The notes: generated from the letters alone by a model not told the origin. A DNA stretch of 64,000 nucleotides from Romanomermis culicivorax (GCA_963922205.1 CAWUHX010000015.1:496001-560000), one strand, 5' to 3'; shown: positions 38,583 to 50,831, counted from the stretch's first letter. Program-made: numbers and translations.

Positions 38583-39020
38583 TACATGTAATGGGGGGAG
38601 GGGGGGGAGTGCTATGGGAACCACTCAGAAATCGTCGACCATATGGCTAGCCATTGGGCGACCGCACCCCCCAGGATTTTTCAGTCCTATGGCTAGCCAT
38701 ATGGTAGTCGTAGGAACCCCCATACTTTTGGTCGGAAAATAATAAAAAAATGTCAATTTTTTGATGAAAAACGTCATTTTATGAACAAAAAATGGTCAAA
38801 AATGTGAATTTTGTGGCGCTTTGTGCCATGAATACATTTTTTCGATCTTTTTAGAAAAAATCACTATTTTTTGAACTATTTTTCGGACTTTTTTCGTGAA
38901 AAAAATCGATTATTTCCTTGAGACACCCCTCCCCCCAAAATTTTGGGAATTAATGACCCCGGCCTAAAAAAAGTCGTCCGACCCCCCAGACCTCGGGGCT
39001 CCGTTACATGTATGCTTATA
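38583..39020. mobile_element. ~0.44-kb MITE with ATACATGTAAYGG ends, copy 1
   Basis: Left ATACATGTAATGGGGGG, right CCGTTACATGTAT, interior ATGGCTAGCCATTGGG, GGCGCTTTGTGCC and TTTTTCGGACTTTTTT. It ends about 140 bp past the TTK stop. Confidence 0.75.
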
Positions 39021-39157
39021 ACGAGCCTATCTTCTAATCTTTTGCTAAGGGTCAGCAAAAATTTACTGATGGTCAACCAATGTCTGCCGAGGGTGTGTGC
39101 ATGCATGTTCGCGACATCGTTAGTCGGATTACTACTATTCTACTAATCTTTGGATTC

Positions 39158-42100
39158 TCACTTCAATAATTTCGCATTCGTTTTGGGCGTATTCTTAGAT
39201 GCTAATAATGCTAAATCCTTAATCTTTTCATCACTCAATGAACGCGCATTGACCATTGATCCGTGGGAATATTCTGAAAAAAATTATTTCGTAACGCGAG
39301 CGATAACAATGATACGACAAAAATGCCCCAAATTTCACGTGAAGTTTAACTAATATTTAAAACGAAATCAATAATCAAGGGAGCATAGTCTTCAGCCAAA
39401 GACACTCGTAGTACGAAATGATCAACGAACGAACTTACTCTTTAAGTAAGTGTGATTCAATAATTCTTCGACGCTAGCTCTCTTCCTGGGATCCCTTTCC
39501 AAGCATCTCTGCATGACGTTTAACAAATTGAGATCTTCGATCGGCTCGAATTCGATTTGATATTTACAGTTAGTTATGGCAAACATTTTACAGTTGTTCG
39601 GCACATGTTCGAAAGGCGTCTTACCGTAAACCATGTAATACAGTATACAACCTAAAGACCATACATCGCTTTTAACACCAACCTGGAAGAAAGAGAAGAA
39701 TTATCAAGCGAAGATAATCGTTATATCAAAACGAAAATATACTCTGAATTTGCATCGGTCGACATCTTCAAAAGATGACAATGCTTCGGGGCTCATATAA
39801 TTTGGTGTTCCCATTTGGCATTCTTTAGTTACGGAAGTTTTATTGCTCGGAACGGCATTAGCAATTCCGAAATCGATCAATTTAACCTGGCCACCGACAA
39901 TAAGAAAATTTCTCGGTTTCAAGTCGGAATGGACAATGCCTGAAAAACATAAACAACCGCAATTAATATAAGGTGAAAGACATTCTGTATGAGGAAAATT
40001 AAACATTACAGAAAAATCGATTTTTTTTCAATTTCGACACAATAAATTATGTAGATAGAACTTGGATCAGTCACACAACTTTAAAGGCCCCTTTGGCTCT
40101 TTGCTTTCCATTTTCTAGGCGTTTCGCAAAAATTTTTCTTATCGAAGTATTTCCGAGCATATTTCTATACGCTAGGAACGTATCTAGTTTTACCTTTCTG
40201 GTGAACAACTTGAACAGCTTTGAGCATTTCAGACCAATAAAATGCTAACGTTAAATAATCAAGACGGTTCTGACCGCGTTTTTTGAAAAATGTAGCCAAA
40301 TCAGTATCGCCTTTTTCCATCACGACGTAAAGCATTTGCTCCTGGGATACATAGTCGCTGAAAGGAAAATATGTCAAGGAATTCATAACAGAGAAGTGAG
40401 AAAACGTGTTTTGAGGTAATAAAATTACTGCAGCCTTACGTGTCGAAAAACATTCAAATAAAAATCAAAGTTCTGATCACAAAGCCAAAAAATAGCTCTT
40501 GAAATTAGATAAGTCGTAAATTTTTTATCACCATAAACTCGAAAACATGACAACAAAATTTTAAGCGGCAATTATACAATGGCAAAATAATGCTATCATT
40601 GCTTTTTCTGATCATCATTACACTTCAAGAATGATACATTACTATCTTATCATATACTTTTCATTTCAATTTTGAAGAAACGACAACTTACTAATCAAAC
40701 ATTTTAACTACGCGGTTCGAAGATTGTAAAGCCTTCAGGAGCCATATTTCATTCTTATAAGCTTTAATGAGAATATCGTCAGCGTCCGATAAGTCGACGC
40801 ATTTAATGGCGTAGCAAACTTTAGATTCTTCGTTGTATGCTTGATAAACCTCAATAGGAACATTCAGAATCATGTCATCAAACTGCTACCGTCAACGATG
40901 TGATTGATTAAAAAAAGCTCACTACACATGAACCCCCTCGGCCAAGAACGTTTAATACTAAATATTCGTTGTTACTGACGCGCAAAACTTTTTTAGGCTT
41001 CCGATTAACGTCGACAACAAAAGGTGAACACGGATCAGCCGTTTGGCATGCGATATTCTGATAGTCAGCTACGTTGGAAGTTGACGGAGCTTCTCTACTT
41101 TCGACTGATTGTCTGAAAAGTGGAAAATATCTATTCGATGGCAATAGTATGGAGGGAAACCTGATAACATTAAACGAAATAAAAAACTTTTAGTGCAGGG
41201 CAAAATTTTTTGTCAGTATAGAAATTGTTTTGCAATTATTGGTACCAGGGTGTCCAGCGGTTTCCCAAAATGAAATTCCCTGACTTCTTCAGGTTTTCCA
41301 GGTCATTGTTCCAGAATTTTCCTGATTTTTTCAGAGCAAGAATCATCAATAATTCCTACGTAAAGTGGGAAAAAGGTGTGTACCAGGAGGCAGACCGAAC
41401 AATGCGCTAAGGTTTTCCATCAGCTAAACTGTGCCGTCAACAAACTAGAAAACCAAAAAATCAGCTGAGAGTCAACCAATTTTTATAAGTAAGGTTAGAA
41501 CAGCAAAGATCAAATCAGTTTTGGACTGAAAAAGGCAAGTGATACTCAGAAATCAGGCAATCAACCAAAAAATTCAGATTGTTCAACCGGAAAGAACTTC
41601 TGCCATTGCCTCGCTCTGACTAGGAGGTTAAATACGTGTAACATTATAAGGCAGACACGATAATAAAAATTCTATTAAATTAGTTTTGAAATACTTTCAC
41701 AATGTTTTTTTGTTTCAGAAATTTGTGAGCTCAACAATTTTTTTAAAAATCAATTTCCTCCAATTTCGCGTTATTTATGTTTCGAAAATTTAATTTTAGC
41801 TGGCGCATTTTTCGTTTTAGTTGCTGTTCGTTTTCTATAAGTAGCTTTTTTTTATTCTTTGACAGCCAATTTTTCACAATTGTGTAAAGGACCCAAATTT
41901 TTCCTTCGTATGAAAGATTTTTTAAACGCGTTTTCTACTCAAAACAGGCTACTAGGGTTGCTGTTAGTGAGCAAGTTAAAATAATGAGTAATTATTGTAG
42001 TGGTACCGACGTTTTGAGTGGGATATCCGCACCCTAATTAAGCGCTTAACCTGTTTTATTCCTACTAAACATAAATTACCTTTTTCATTTACCGAAGACA

Positions 42101-43842
42101 GCATTAATGTCAAAATGTCCATTTTTGCTGATGGTGTTAAAACATATATGTAATTGGGGAGGGGGGGAGTGCTATGGGAAAACCCCCAAAAAATCGTCGG
42201 CTATATGGTTGGGCAACCCCTTCAGGATTTTCTAATCCTATGGCTAGCCATATGATAGTCATAGGGACCGCCATACTTTTGGTCGGAAAAATACTAAAAA
42301 ATATCAATTTTTAAATGAATAATGTCAATTTTTGAACAAAAAATTTTCAAAAACGTCAATTTTTTTGGTGCTTCGTGCCATGAATACATCTTTTACGGAT
42401 TTTTAAATACAAAAATTACTATTTTTTGAACCATTTTCGGACTTTTTTGGTGAAAACATCTAATTTTTTTCCCTTCAGGGATCTCACCCTAAAATTTTGG
42501 AGAATCAGTGACCCCGGGCCCCACTCGACCTCACCCCAGATCTCGGGGCCCCGTTACATGTATGGCTACAGAAGCACTATAACAATTAAATTCTAATTAA
42601 GTAATGTCACTAGACTTCCTACGAACCGCACTCGGTTTTCCTAACAGAAAACTTGACTTTTAACTTAAGGTTTCCGATGAACAAACAAACAGGACTAATT
42701 CGAGGGACTTACAAGCTAGATCCCCGAGCACTATCTGTGGATACTAATTTTAACTGCTGGCGGATATTCACTTCATCTTCCGACTTCGAACTTGACAACG
42801 AGGTTAGCATATTTTTAGACCGATTATTCATCATCGCATTGCTGTAGGATTTGGTCAAAAAAGGTTCATCTTCAACGATAGGCGGCGTATTCGACGAAGG
42901 CATATGAACTGATTTCAGATTGAAAATTTTTTCTGACGTACACTTTGTATACTCAGATGGCTTAGAGCAAATGGTTATTTCTTCGACTTTATTTTCAACT
43001 GATTTTGATTGTTCAGTATTCTTTATGCCGATGCGTGACGTTGACGGTGTACATAGAATTTTCGCTTCGTTAGAGTCACCTGAAGCATACATAGCGTTAT
43101 CAGAATAAACTAGTGTCATGGAAAATCCGCGTATCAACAATAAAAACATTGATAAGTTGAATACTTCGAAGTTCGACAATGTGCTTTTAACGCGAAAACT
43201 AAACATTTATATGCAAAAACAAAAGATTTGTTCATGCTTAACAGTACAAAGGATTGACTTAAAAAGCAAATGCGGAACTGACAATATTCACTTTACATCT
43301 TACGTAAGACTGTGGAAAACACAAGTCGAGTAATAACCTAAAAAACTCGCTTACTTGAACACGCGTATGCTTCTTTCGACGTCGTAGGACTTAAAAACAA
43401 AGCTTATGTAGGCATATATATATATATATACATAAACTCTTTTTAAATTTAAAACAGTCTGCGATTCTCAACTTCCCAAGCGATGCAGGTCAGGAAATTT
43501 TAAAACATCTAGTCAAGAATGAACAGACTTGTTAATATTACACTTTACTTATTCAAATCTGTTTTAACCACACGGAGCTCAACGACGGCTAATTTCTTAA
43601 TGTGACGTAAGGCGAGCGTGTCGTTGTGATATTTAGCACCTAATGCAGGGTTTACATCGTCATCATCTTCTTCATTTTCGCTGTCTGTAAAAAAACAGTT
43701 CGCTATCACATAGATGCTAACAAATGGCATGTATCGAGACGGAAGTCTCAATGAGCAAAGCATTATTCTAACCCGACGATGCATCTTCCAGCTGTTTTAA
43801 TTTCTCTTCGAACAGTTTCAAACGATCTCTTATTGATGTCAT
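39158..43842 (-). CDS. TTK: TTK/Mps1-like dual-specificity spindle-checkpoint kinase
   Basis: Nine exons on the minus strand, 5' to 3': 43842-43773, 43684-43549, 43198-42713, 41112-40923, 40849-40692, 40357-40194, 39939-39743, 39682-39439, 39273-39158. All intron phases agree and the sum (1761 nt) gives 586 residues. Kinase domain about 280-550: GRGGSC (288-293), Lys310 in YAIK, HSDLKP (405-410, the HSD form seen in TTK), DFG 424-426, [27 protein letters not shown]. Mps1 kinases act at kinetochores to recruit checkpoint proteins. The N-terminal 270 residues are short and Ser/Thr-rich with an acidic patch (EEDDDDVNP); the TPR region of human TTK (857 aa) is not evident. The first two exons lack homology and rest on phase agreement and splice sites alone; an alternative start is ATG 43123-43121. 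The last exon is likewise inferred from phase. Confidence 0.88.
41225..41400 (+). repeat. Repeat copy in the TTK intron
   Basis: The stretch resembling TTTCCAGGTCATTGTTCCAG with a 'cagggtgtccagcggtttcc' start recurs at 35700-35790 (GGTGTCCAAAGGTTTTTCC, inverted context), so it is an interspersed repeat; no coding homology. Confidence 0.35.
42138..42566. mobile_element. ~0.43-kb MITE with ATACATGTAAYGG ends, copy 2
   Basis: Colinear with the copy at 38583: CATATATGTAATTGGGG start, ATGGCTAGCCATATG, GGTGCTTCGTGCC, CCCCGTTACATGTATGG end. It sits in the TTK intron 41113-42712. Confidence 0.75.
43413..43430 (+). repeat. (TA)n microsatellite
   Basis: About nine TA units in a TTK intron. Confidence 0.9.
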
Positions 43843-44313
43843 AGCGACAAGCGACCGTCGTTTGTTACTAATTGACTATCATTATTTTAAATCCTTAAAA
43901 GAAGATTAAATGAAATTTGTATTGCAAGGTAATCGAATCATAATTTTTGAAAAATGAGAAAATGTAAAATTTCAGCTTTTGCAGGAATGTACTTTTAGCG
44001 ACGCCGCCGAGAATTATTTTGCACGAAAGACGTCTAAGCACTGTTTTTTTGTACTTGACCCGTTTGTACTGGCACAAACGACGGTCTAAAACTTGTTTGT
44101 ACTTTTCTAAAAATATTTGAACGAATTTTAGATGAAAATTAACGTGACACGTTCATCCTCACTACTTAATACAAATTATAGTTTCATAAAGTCTGATTAT
44201 TAACTAGTACTCGATTTTTTATTTTTTTCTTAAGGATACTGGCATTAGACAGACTCAAAAGTAAAATTACTAGATATATTAGTAGATTGGAAAACCAGAC
44301 TTCTCTTTTCAAC

Positions 44314-44319
44314 TTTATT
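44314..44319 (-). terminator. Poly(A) signal after the exon-like segment
   Basis: AATAAA on the minus strand (TTTATT on plus), 41 nt past the TAA at 44360-44362. Confidence 0.35.
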
Positions 44320-44359
44320 CCACACTCACATCTACACAGTACAACTCAACATAACAAAT

Positions 44360-44485
44360 TTACAATTTTCCGAAAATAGTTTCTATTTCTTTATCATTTT
44401 CTTCTTCATCTTCATTATTATCATCATCAACTTTTTCTGAATCAGCAAGTGTCTCTTTCGAAATTTGAGTCTTTTGGACTTTCAC
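44360..44485 (-). CDS. Possible terminal exon inside a hAT-type element, product unknown
   Basis: On the minus strand an acceptor (CGTTAG) at 44486-44491 is followed by 42 in-frame codons ending TAA at 44360-44362. The peptide starts VKVQKTQISKETLADSEK, has an acidic run (DDDNNEDEEEN) and ends ETIFGKL. An AATAAA follows 41 nt later. Only this frame stays open from the splice site. No family recognised; such acidic tails are common in nucleolar and chromatin proteins. No partner exon was found, so it may be a captured fragment or a chance open frame. Confidence 0.35.
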   Translation of the reverse strand: MKVQKTQISKETLADSEKVDDDNNEDEEENDKEIETIFGKL

Positions 44486-44887
44486 CTAACGTAATGAAAA
44501 ATACTTATTACCACACTATTAGGTCATCCAAACTAAAGAGTATGTCTGGCCGCATTGTGTATATAACGTGTTTGCTTGTGAGTTGTATGCATGGTACACA
44601 AATAGATCATCGGTTACACTGTGATTGATATATCAAATTGAATTTTCATACTAGACAATTGTTTGTACTGGTACAAACAAGGCCCAAATTTTTGTTTGTA
44701 TTCAGGCCAAAAAGTTTGTAAAGTACAAAAAAAACTATGCGTCTAAGACGGGTTGTTCCATCTATTTATCAGTAATTGCGACCGACCAAACTGCGCTTGG
44801 TTTCTGCCCTAATTTGTGGTATTCGTGGAAAGAATTAAAACGGAATTAACTGACTTCGAAACGTCAGAATGAACGAATGGCGCGCAA

Positions 44888-45067
44888 CAGACTGCCCGAT
44901 GGCGGGGGCTATGAGGGGGGTATCACCCCCACCTTAAGTCTTAAAAATTGATCACTGGTTGCCTAATTTTGAGACAAAATAAAGTGTTTAGTGGACATTT
45001 AGCTTACACTACCCCCGAAAATTTTCAACTTTACTCTACCTGAAAAATCTGACCTTGGGGAGCTCTG
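44888..45067. mobile_element. 180-bp hAT-type MITE
   Basis: Left CAGACTGCCCGATGG, right CCTTGGGGAGCTCTG; perfect 8-bp target duplication GCGCGCAA (44880-44887, 45068-45075). Interior ATTGATCACTGGTTGCCTAA is shared with 17620-17768. Confidence 0.8.
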
Positions 45068-45379
45068 GCGCGCAAGATGTGTGACCAGTTTGCATTTTTA
45101 AGAATTTGAAATCTTTCAGATGTGGAAATAATCTGCGAGGAAAAAACACTATTTTTCTCCAAATCGTGGGTTTTGGGGGAAAATTTCGGAAACGAGAAAA
45201 AAATTTCGACTCTTCCCATTTGGAAAAAAAATTTGGGGTTAAACATGAAAAAGATATTTTGGTGCATTCCAGATGGTCAATTCTGCTCACTGTATCCATA
45301 TTTTCCGGAAAGGTTATTTCACTGCAAATTTGATACTTCGTAGTTTCTTCAGTAGAAATAAAAATGTACTTATACAAAA

Positions 45380-45543
45380 GCTTTAATTACCAATGTTAAA
45401 AATAAATTAGAATATGCCACAGTAGTTTGGAATCCTAATCTCAAGCAAGACATCAAAAGAATTGAGAAATTTCAGCGGAAATTCACTAAGAGAATACTAG
45501 GTTATGATACGTCATTATCTTATGATGAACGTTTGAAACAGGC
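45380..45543 (+). pseudogene. Non-LTR retrotransposon (LINE) reverse transcriptase fragment
   Basis: In frame, KLEYATVVWNPNLKQDIKRI, then EKFQRKFTKRILGYD and LSYDERLKQ, matching the thumb/C-terminal part of Jockey/CR1/RTE-type reverse transcriptases (consensus LEYxSxVWNP...QRxFTKR). The frame stops being recognisable at about 45543, where a different repeat begins (GGGGCCTGCGCCCC). Confidence 0.75.
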
Positions 45544-47182
45544 TTTTTCCAGTCATTTTAGGGGCCTGCGCCCCTAAAGTTCGGAAATGGCTCCTAAAAT
45601 TTTAGATCTAGAATCCATTTTGGCTCCTAAAATTTTGACTTATTCATTTATATTATAGTGAATCGTAGTTATTTTCATTCAATTCTAGATTTAAAGTAAG
45701 TGTTTTACAGGCTCTAAAATCATAAAACATCGAAGATTTTCTGGTGCTTCGCGCCAGATCTCATTATATTAAAAAAAATCTCGACGAAGGGAAACAACAA
45801 GGGGGTTCGACATGGAAAAGATGAATTTTGGAAGAGATTAACAAAATCTCAATTTTTCCATTATTTGTAACTACTATTTTAAATATGGAGCCGAGTTTGA
45901 ACTCATGATCACAAGGGAGAAGATTTTTATAAATTTAAAGTTTAATTTCAATTTGTCAAACTTATGAAAGTATGAACACATTTTTTGTTTGTAAAATGAT
46001 ATATACATGTTTTCGAACCTTGTATGTTTATCAAATAAGTTATCCTTCAATCGATTTTATAGCATTCAAAATCAACAAAAATTTCGTTGCGTATCACCGG
46101 AAAGATATATGTAGGTAATAACAGAACAATAAGAACAGAAGCTGAATCTTCAAAACCCTATACTTTTGAGTCAGAAGGAAATGAACTCAAGTGCTATATT
46201 GGAAGAAGGTCTATGCAAAAATAAACGTAATATCGTGTTTTTTTGCATAAAAAATCCTCTTTGCACAAAGATTTCTCGGCCGATCTTTGTACATGAAGAA
46301 AGAAGCCTGTAACCGAAAACGATGGTTGGAAATCAAATTTTGAACAATAATTTTTTAAAACTCGTATCAGCTAATTGAATATCTATATAATTTAATTATA
46401 TAGTATGTTCTACAATGTGTTACAAGCCCGTTTTTCGATATTCTTCAATTAAAAATTTTTGGCTCCCCTAATTTCAATTTGCTCCCTAAAATTTAGGCCT
46501 AGGGGCCATTTGGTTCCTGGTTTTCAAACCAAAAAAATTCTGATTTGAACCTTCTGGGTTTTGAGCGTTAGAAGTCTTTCTGCTAAAATCGGAGGAAGTC
46601 AGCAATATGACTAAAGAGTCTATTGGCTTGTACCAAACTAGCTACCGTAGGTCACTCAAATGAGCTTCCTATTGGTAAATGCTGATACAGTGCAACAGTT
46701 CTTTAGCAGATCTAATACAACCTTCAGTTGCTATACAGCAACTGGAATCCAACAGCTTGCACCTGAAAAACTACCAGAATACTCCAGAGAACCTTACCCA
46801 ATAGTTCTCGTAAAAGTCGGGGATGTGAGACGCTGCTGCAGAAAAGTATATAGGGCCCAATATAAATCTTGATTGCCACCAAACAATCGATCAATAAACA
46901 ACAAGCGGCCATCCCACTTTATTGGTGTAACAGAACAATAACAAAAAATGTCGGTCGGGTGGCTCGCACAATACACATAAATTTATAAGAATGATCATCA
47001 CGTATCACATATTGCCTTATAAAGGCAGTCATGCCAACGTAATGACGCCTTCTCACCATTTTCACAATTTGCATGGATGGGATGCCTGCTACCATAAGTG
47101 CATCCCCAACAATTAGACCTACGATGGCTTCGTTTCGATCTCACTATAGTTTATAATATTGTTTGTTTAAATGTTTTGTCAA

Positions 47183-48221
47183 CAGTGTTTTTTTTTGCCG
47201 GAGGCAAATGATAATTTTTTTTGGCAAACCAAATTGAGGTAGTCATTTGTACATGTACAAACGGCTCTTTCCCAGTTTAAGGAAGCAAATTTTGGGGATA
47301 AGGTAATGAAAATATGCATTTTGGAAGTTCATAATCTCAAAATTTTTCGGCACTTCGGGCCGGTTTTAACTTTAATAATCATTATTATGTATTACCTAGC
47401 TCAGACGCGGCTTTCAGAATGTCTACCTTCACCTATCATTTAACGTGTAATAGTTTTCATCATCTCAAACGTATTATCTCATGTTTCAAGTGGTAATCTT
47501 CAATATTTTATCTTGATATTTAATGAAGATTCAGTTTTTCAGAAAAATGAGAAAGATCAATACGTCAAGTCTGTAAAATTTTTGAAGCGATTACTTCTTT
47601 CTTAACGTAAAATCAATTCCAAAGCTTCATGGAAGTAGTTTTCAGAAATTTCTACTCTTCTACTCATATTTTTTTGGCCAAGTTCATGAGAGTTAACGAA
47701 TAAATTACTGGTTTAAAAATTTTTCAAATGATAAAATTCTGAAAACTACGACTTCTGAACACCAAATTCGAATCTAGTTCTTGAAATAAATGTTTGAAAA
47801 ATTGATTCTCCAGCATCGCCGAAGGTCAATACACAAAAAATTTTTCCGGTGCTTCACGCCAGAAAGATTCATGCCTTTTTTGGGCTTTCACTTGTCATCA
47901 TGGAGGGATTAACCATCGGTTTATCATCCAATGCAAGTTCATTATGCTATTGGATAGTTTTTTAGACAAATTGTTCCACAATGCTTGTAAATAAGACTTG
48001 AAACTCGAAAATTTCGATTTTTTGTTCAATTTTAATGATTTTTTTTGAAGTTATAAATAAAATTTGAAAATTACACTGATTTGGTTATTAGTCTTTGGCC
48101 ATGACACAGAGGAACACAGGTTACTTATTTATACCTATTTTTGCTACATACAAATTGTACAAATGAAGTATTGGCCGTCGTTTGTACATGTGCAAATGGG
48201 TTATGTACAAAAAAAACCCTG
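47183..48221. mobile_element. hAT-type MITE, 1.04 kb, perfect target duplication
   Basis: Ends CAGTGTTTTTTTTTGCCGG and GTACAAAAAAAACCCTG; TTTGTCAA on both sides (47175-47182 and 48222-48229). TTTGTACATGTACAAACG lies near the left end and TTTGTACATGTGCAAATG near the right. GC cores at about 47348 (CGGCACTTCGGGCCGG) and 47850. Confidence 0.85.
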
Positions 48222-48300
48222 TTTGTCAATCAATAACTTGTTGTCTATCGTTTATAATTCTAACCATGCTAATAATTCGTAGAAACTGATGTATTGTAAA

Positions 48301-48426
48301 TATCGCCATGATCTGTTGAAATCTGAATTCTGTAGTCGGGTAATCCGGGCTTGGAATTCTCTTGATGAAAGTACTGTGCAAATGCTAGTAGTGCAAAAAT
48401 TTTTTCTGATAGACTTAAAAGGGTGA
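48301..48426 (+). pseudogene. LINE C-terminal fragment, probably continuing that at 45380
   Basis: The frame reads YRHDLLKSEFCSRVIRAWN then SLDESTV and a stop at 48424-48426, matching the end of LINE ORF2 proteins (FFSxRVxxxWNSLP). In an intact protein it follows the 45380 fragment by roughly 100 residues, so about 2.4 kb of other repeats appears inserted between. Confidence 0.6.
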
Positions 48427-48516
48427 ATCTGTTACCTTTCTAAGAGGTGTAACTTAAGTCGCTATTTTCTTTAGCAGTCACGCCTTTCACAAATATTTAG
48501 TCTTTATATTTATGAC

Positions 48517-49524
48517 CAGGCTTTTTTTCCGGAGGCAAATGAAAATTTTTTGGGGCAAACCAAATTGGAGTAAGTCATTTGTACATGTACAAACGGCTCT
48601 TTCCCATTTAGGGAAGAAAATTTTGGGGATAAGGTACAGTAAATATGCATTTTGGTGCATTTTAGAAGTTCATAATCTCCAAATTTTATGGTGCTTTGCG
48701 CCCGTTATAACTTTAATAATCATTATTATGTATTACCTAGCTCAGACGCAACTTTCAGAATGTCAGACGCAACTTCATTTATCATATAATCTATAATAGT
48801 TTTCATCATCTCAAACGTAGTATCTCATTTTTAAAGTGGTAATCTTCAATATTTTATCTTGATATTTGATGAAGATTCGTAGTTTTTCCTTGAAACATTT
48901 CTTGAGCAAGATCAATACATCAAGTCTCTAAACTTTTCACAGTGATTATTCCTTTCTTAACATAAAATCAGTTCGAAAGCTTCATGGAAGTAGCCTAGGA
49001 AGTTTCTACTCTTCCACTCATATCTTTTCGGCCAAGGTCATGAGAGTTAATGAATAAATTACTGTTTTCAAAATTTTTAAGATGACAAAATTCTAAAATT
49101 TATGACTTTTGAACACTAAATTCGAATCTAATTCTTGAAATAAATGCTTGGAAAATTAATTGTCCAGCGTCGCCGAATGTTAATACACTTCTTTTTTGAG
49201 CTTTCATTTCTCATCATAGAGGATTTAACCATCAATTTATCATCTAATGCAAACTCATCATGCAATTGGATAGTTTTCTACAAAATTTGTTCCAAAATGC
49301 TTGTAAATTAGAATTGAAACTCAAAAATTTCAATTTTTTTCTAAATTTTAATGAATTAATGGCATTTTTTGAGTTATAAATAAAATTTGAAAATTACACT
49401 GATTTGGTTATTAGTCTTTGACCATGACATAAGGGAAAACAGGTTACTTATTTTACGTATTTTTGCTATGAACATGTACAAATGAAATATCGGCTGCCGT
49501 TTGTACATGTACAAAAAAACCCTG
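48517..49524. mobile_element. hAT-type MITE, 1.01 kb, second copy in the same orientation
   Basis: Ends CAGGCTTTTTTTCCGG and GTACAAAAAAACCCTG; flanks TTTATGAC (48509-48516) and TTTAGGAC (49525-49532), 7 of 8 identical. Colinear with 47183-48221 throughout. TTTGTACATGTACAAACG near the left end, TTTGTACATGTACAAAA at the right. Confidence 0.85.
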
Positions 49525-49692
49525 TTTAGGACGTATTATTTTCGACCTATTAAAATATCATTATTATTAATTCATTATTGTTCATTTTAATGACCAGTCA
49601 TGGACATTAACGAGATCAGCTTGTAGTATTTCTGCATTGCCTATAGACTTAAAATTTTTTTGTGTCATTCCAAATATTTTTCGGGCTGGAAA

Positions 49693-50791
49693 CAGAGTTT
49701 TTTCTGCACCGGGCTTTCTGCACAGTGCCGAAGAGCCAAAAAAAAGTTTCTGCACTGCGGCTTTCTCCCGTTACCACTGTTTGCCCCCGCCCTTTTCCCA
49801 ACTGTAGGTGAAGGGGTCAAAATTTGTTTCCCCATTTTCCCCAAGCCGTTTTTCGCTTAAAAATGCTCATAGATGCTTTATTTATGTATTTTTGAGCTTT
49901 TTCAAACCTTCTGCTGTTTTTAGAGCCGTTGAATCATTAAAATTGAGGAATCATTTGAAATTTTTGAGTTTGATCGAAGTCTAATTTACAAGCATTGTGG
50001 AACAAATTTTCCAGCAAACTATCCAAGAGCATAATAACTTTGAATTACATGAGAAATCGACGGTTAGTCCTCTATGATGAAAAGTGAGAGCCCAAAAAAG
50101 AAATTAATGTTTCCGGCACCCAGCGCCAGAAAATTTTTTGGGTATTGACATTCTGCGACGCTGGAAAATCAATTTTCCAAACATTTATTTCACAAATTAA
50201 ATTCAAATCTTGTGTCCAAAAGTCAATTTCTGGAATTTTATTTGAAAAATTTTAAAACCAGTTATTTATTTGTAAACTCTCATGAATTTGGCCGAAAAGA
50301 TATGTGTAAGAAGAGTAGAAATTTCCGAAAACTACTTCTATGAAGCTTTTGAGTTGATTTTACATTAGGAAAGCAATAATTGCTTCAAAAAGCTTGGAGA
50401 CTTGACGTATTCATCTTTCTCAAACACTGTGTCAAGGGAAAAATGCAAATCTTTATTAAATATCATGATAAAATATTGAAAATCACCAATTAAAACATGA
50501 GATAATACGTTTAAAATGATGAAAACTATTATAGATTAAGTGATAAATGAAAGCTAGGTAATATATAATAATACTTATTAAAGTAATAAAATTGAGCTAG
50601 GTAATATATAATAATACTTATTAAAGTAATAAAATTGTGAGATTATGATCTTCTAAAATGCACCGAAATGCATCTTTTCTGTATCTGATGTGATCAAACA
50701 CATGACTCAAAATTTCTGCACCAGTGTAGAAATCATCAAAAAAATTCTGCACGAAGCTTAAAAAGTCTGCACTGTACAGAAAAAAACAATG
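49693..50791. mobile_element. hAT-type MITE, 1.10 kb, inverted body relative to its neighbours
   Basis: Ends CAGAGTTTTTTCTGCACC and GTACAGAAAAAAACAATG; flanks GCTGGAAA and GCCAGAAA (6 of 8). The interior is the reverse complement of the 47183 and 48517 bodies and colinear with 26853-27745. Contains a 42-bp tandem duplication at about 50552-50637 and the core CCGGCACCCAGCGCC. Confidence 0.75.
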
Positions 50792-50831
50792 GCCAGAAAC
50801 CATGTTTGGGCAGAAAGATAGTGACTAGGAG

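Larger units (their letters stand above)
44039..44739. mobile_element. hAT-type element carrying an exon-like segment
   Basis: Ends CACTGTTTTTTTGTACTT and AAGTACAAAAAAAACTATG are inverted repeats; the 8-bp duplication CGTCTAAG is perfect on both sides (44031-44038, 44740-44747). Both subterminal regions carry the palindrome-like TTTGTACTGG(C/T)ACAAAC. The 700-bp interior holds, on the minus strand, a 3'-exon-like unit. It lies about 200 bp upstream of the TTK start codon. Confidence 0.8.

Noticed and set aside
46655-46980. A possible exon (KLPEYSREPYPIVLVKVGDV) between repeats
   Set aside because: No family recognised, no convincing splice sites, and frames on both strands are equally open.
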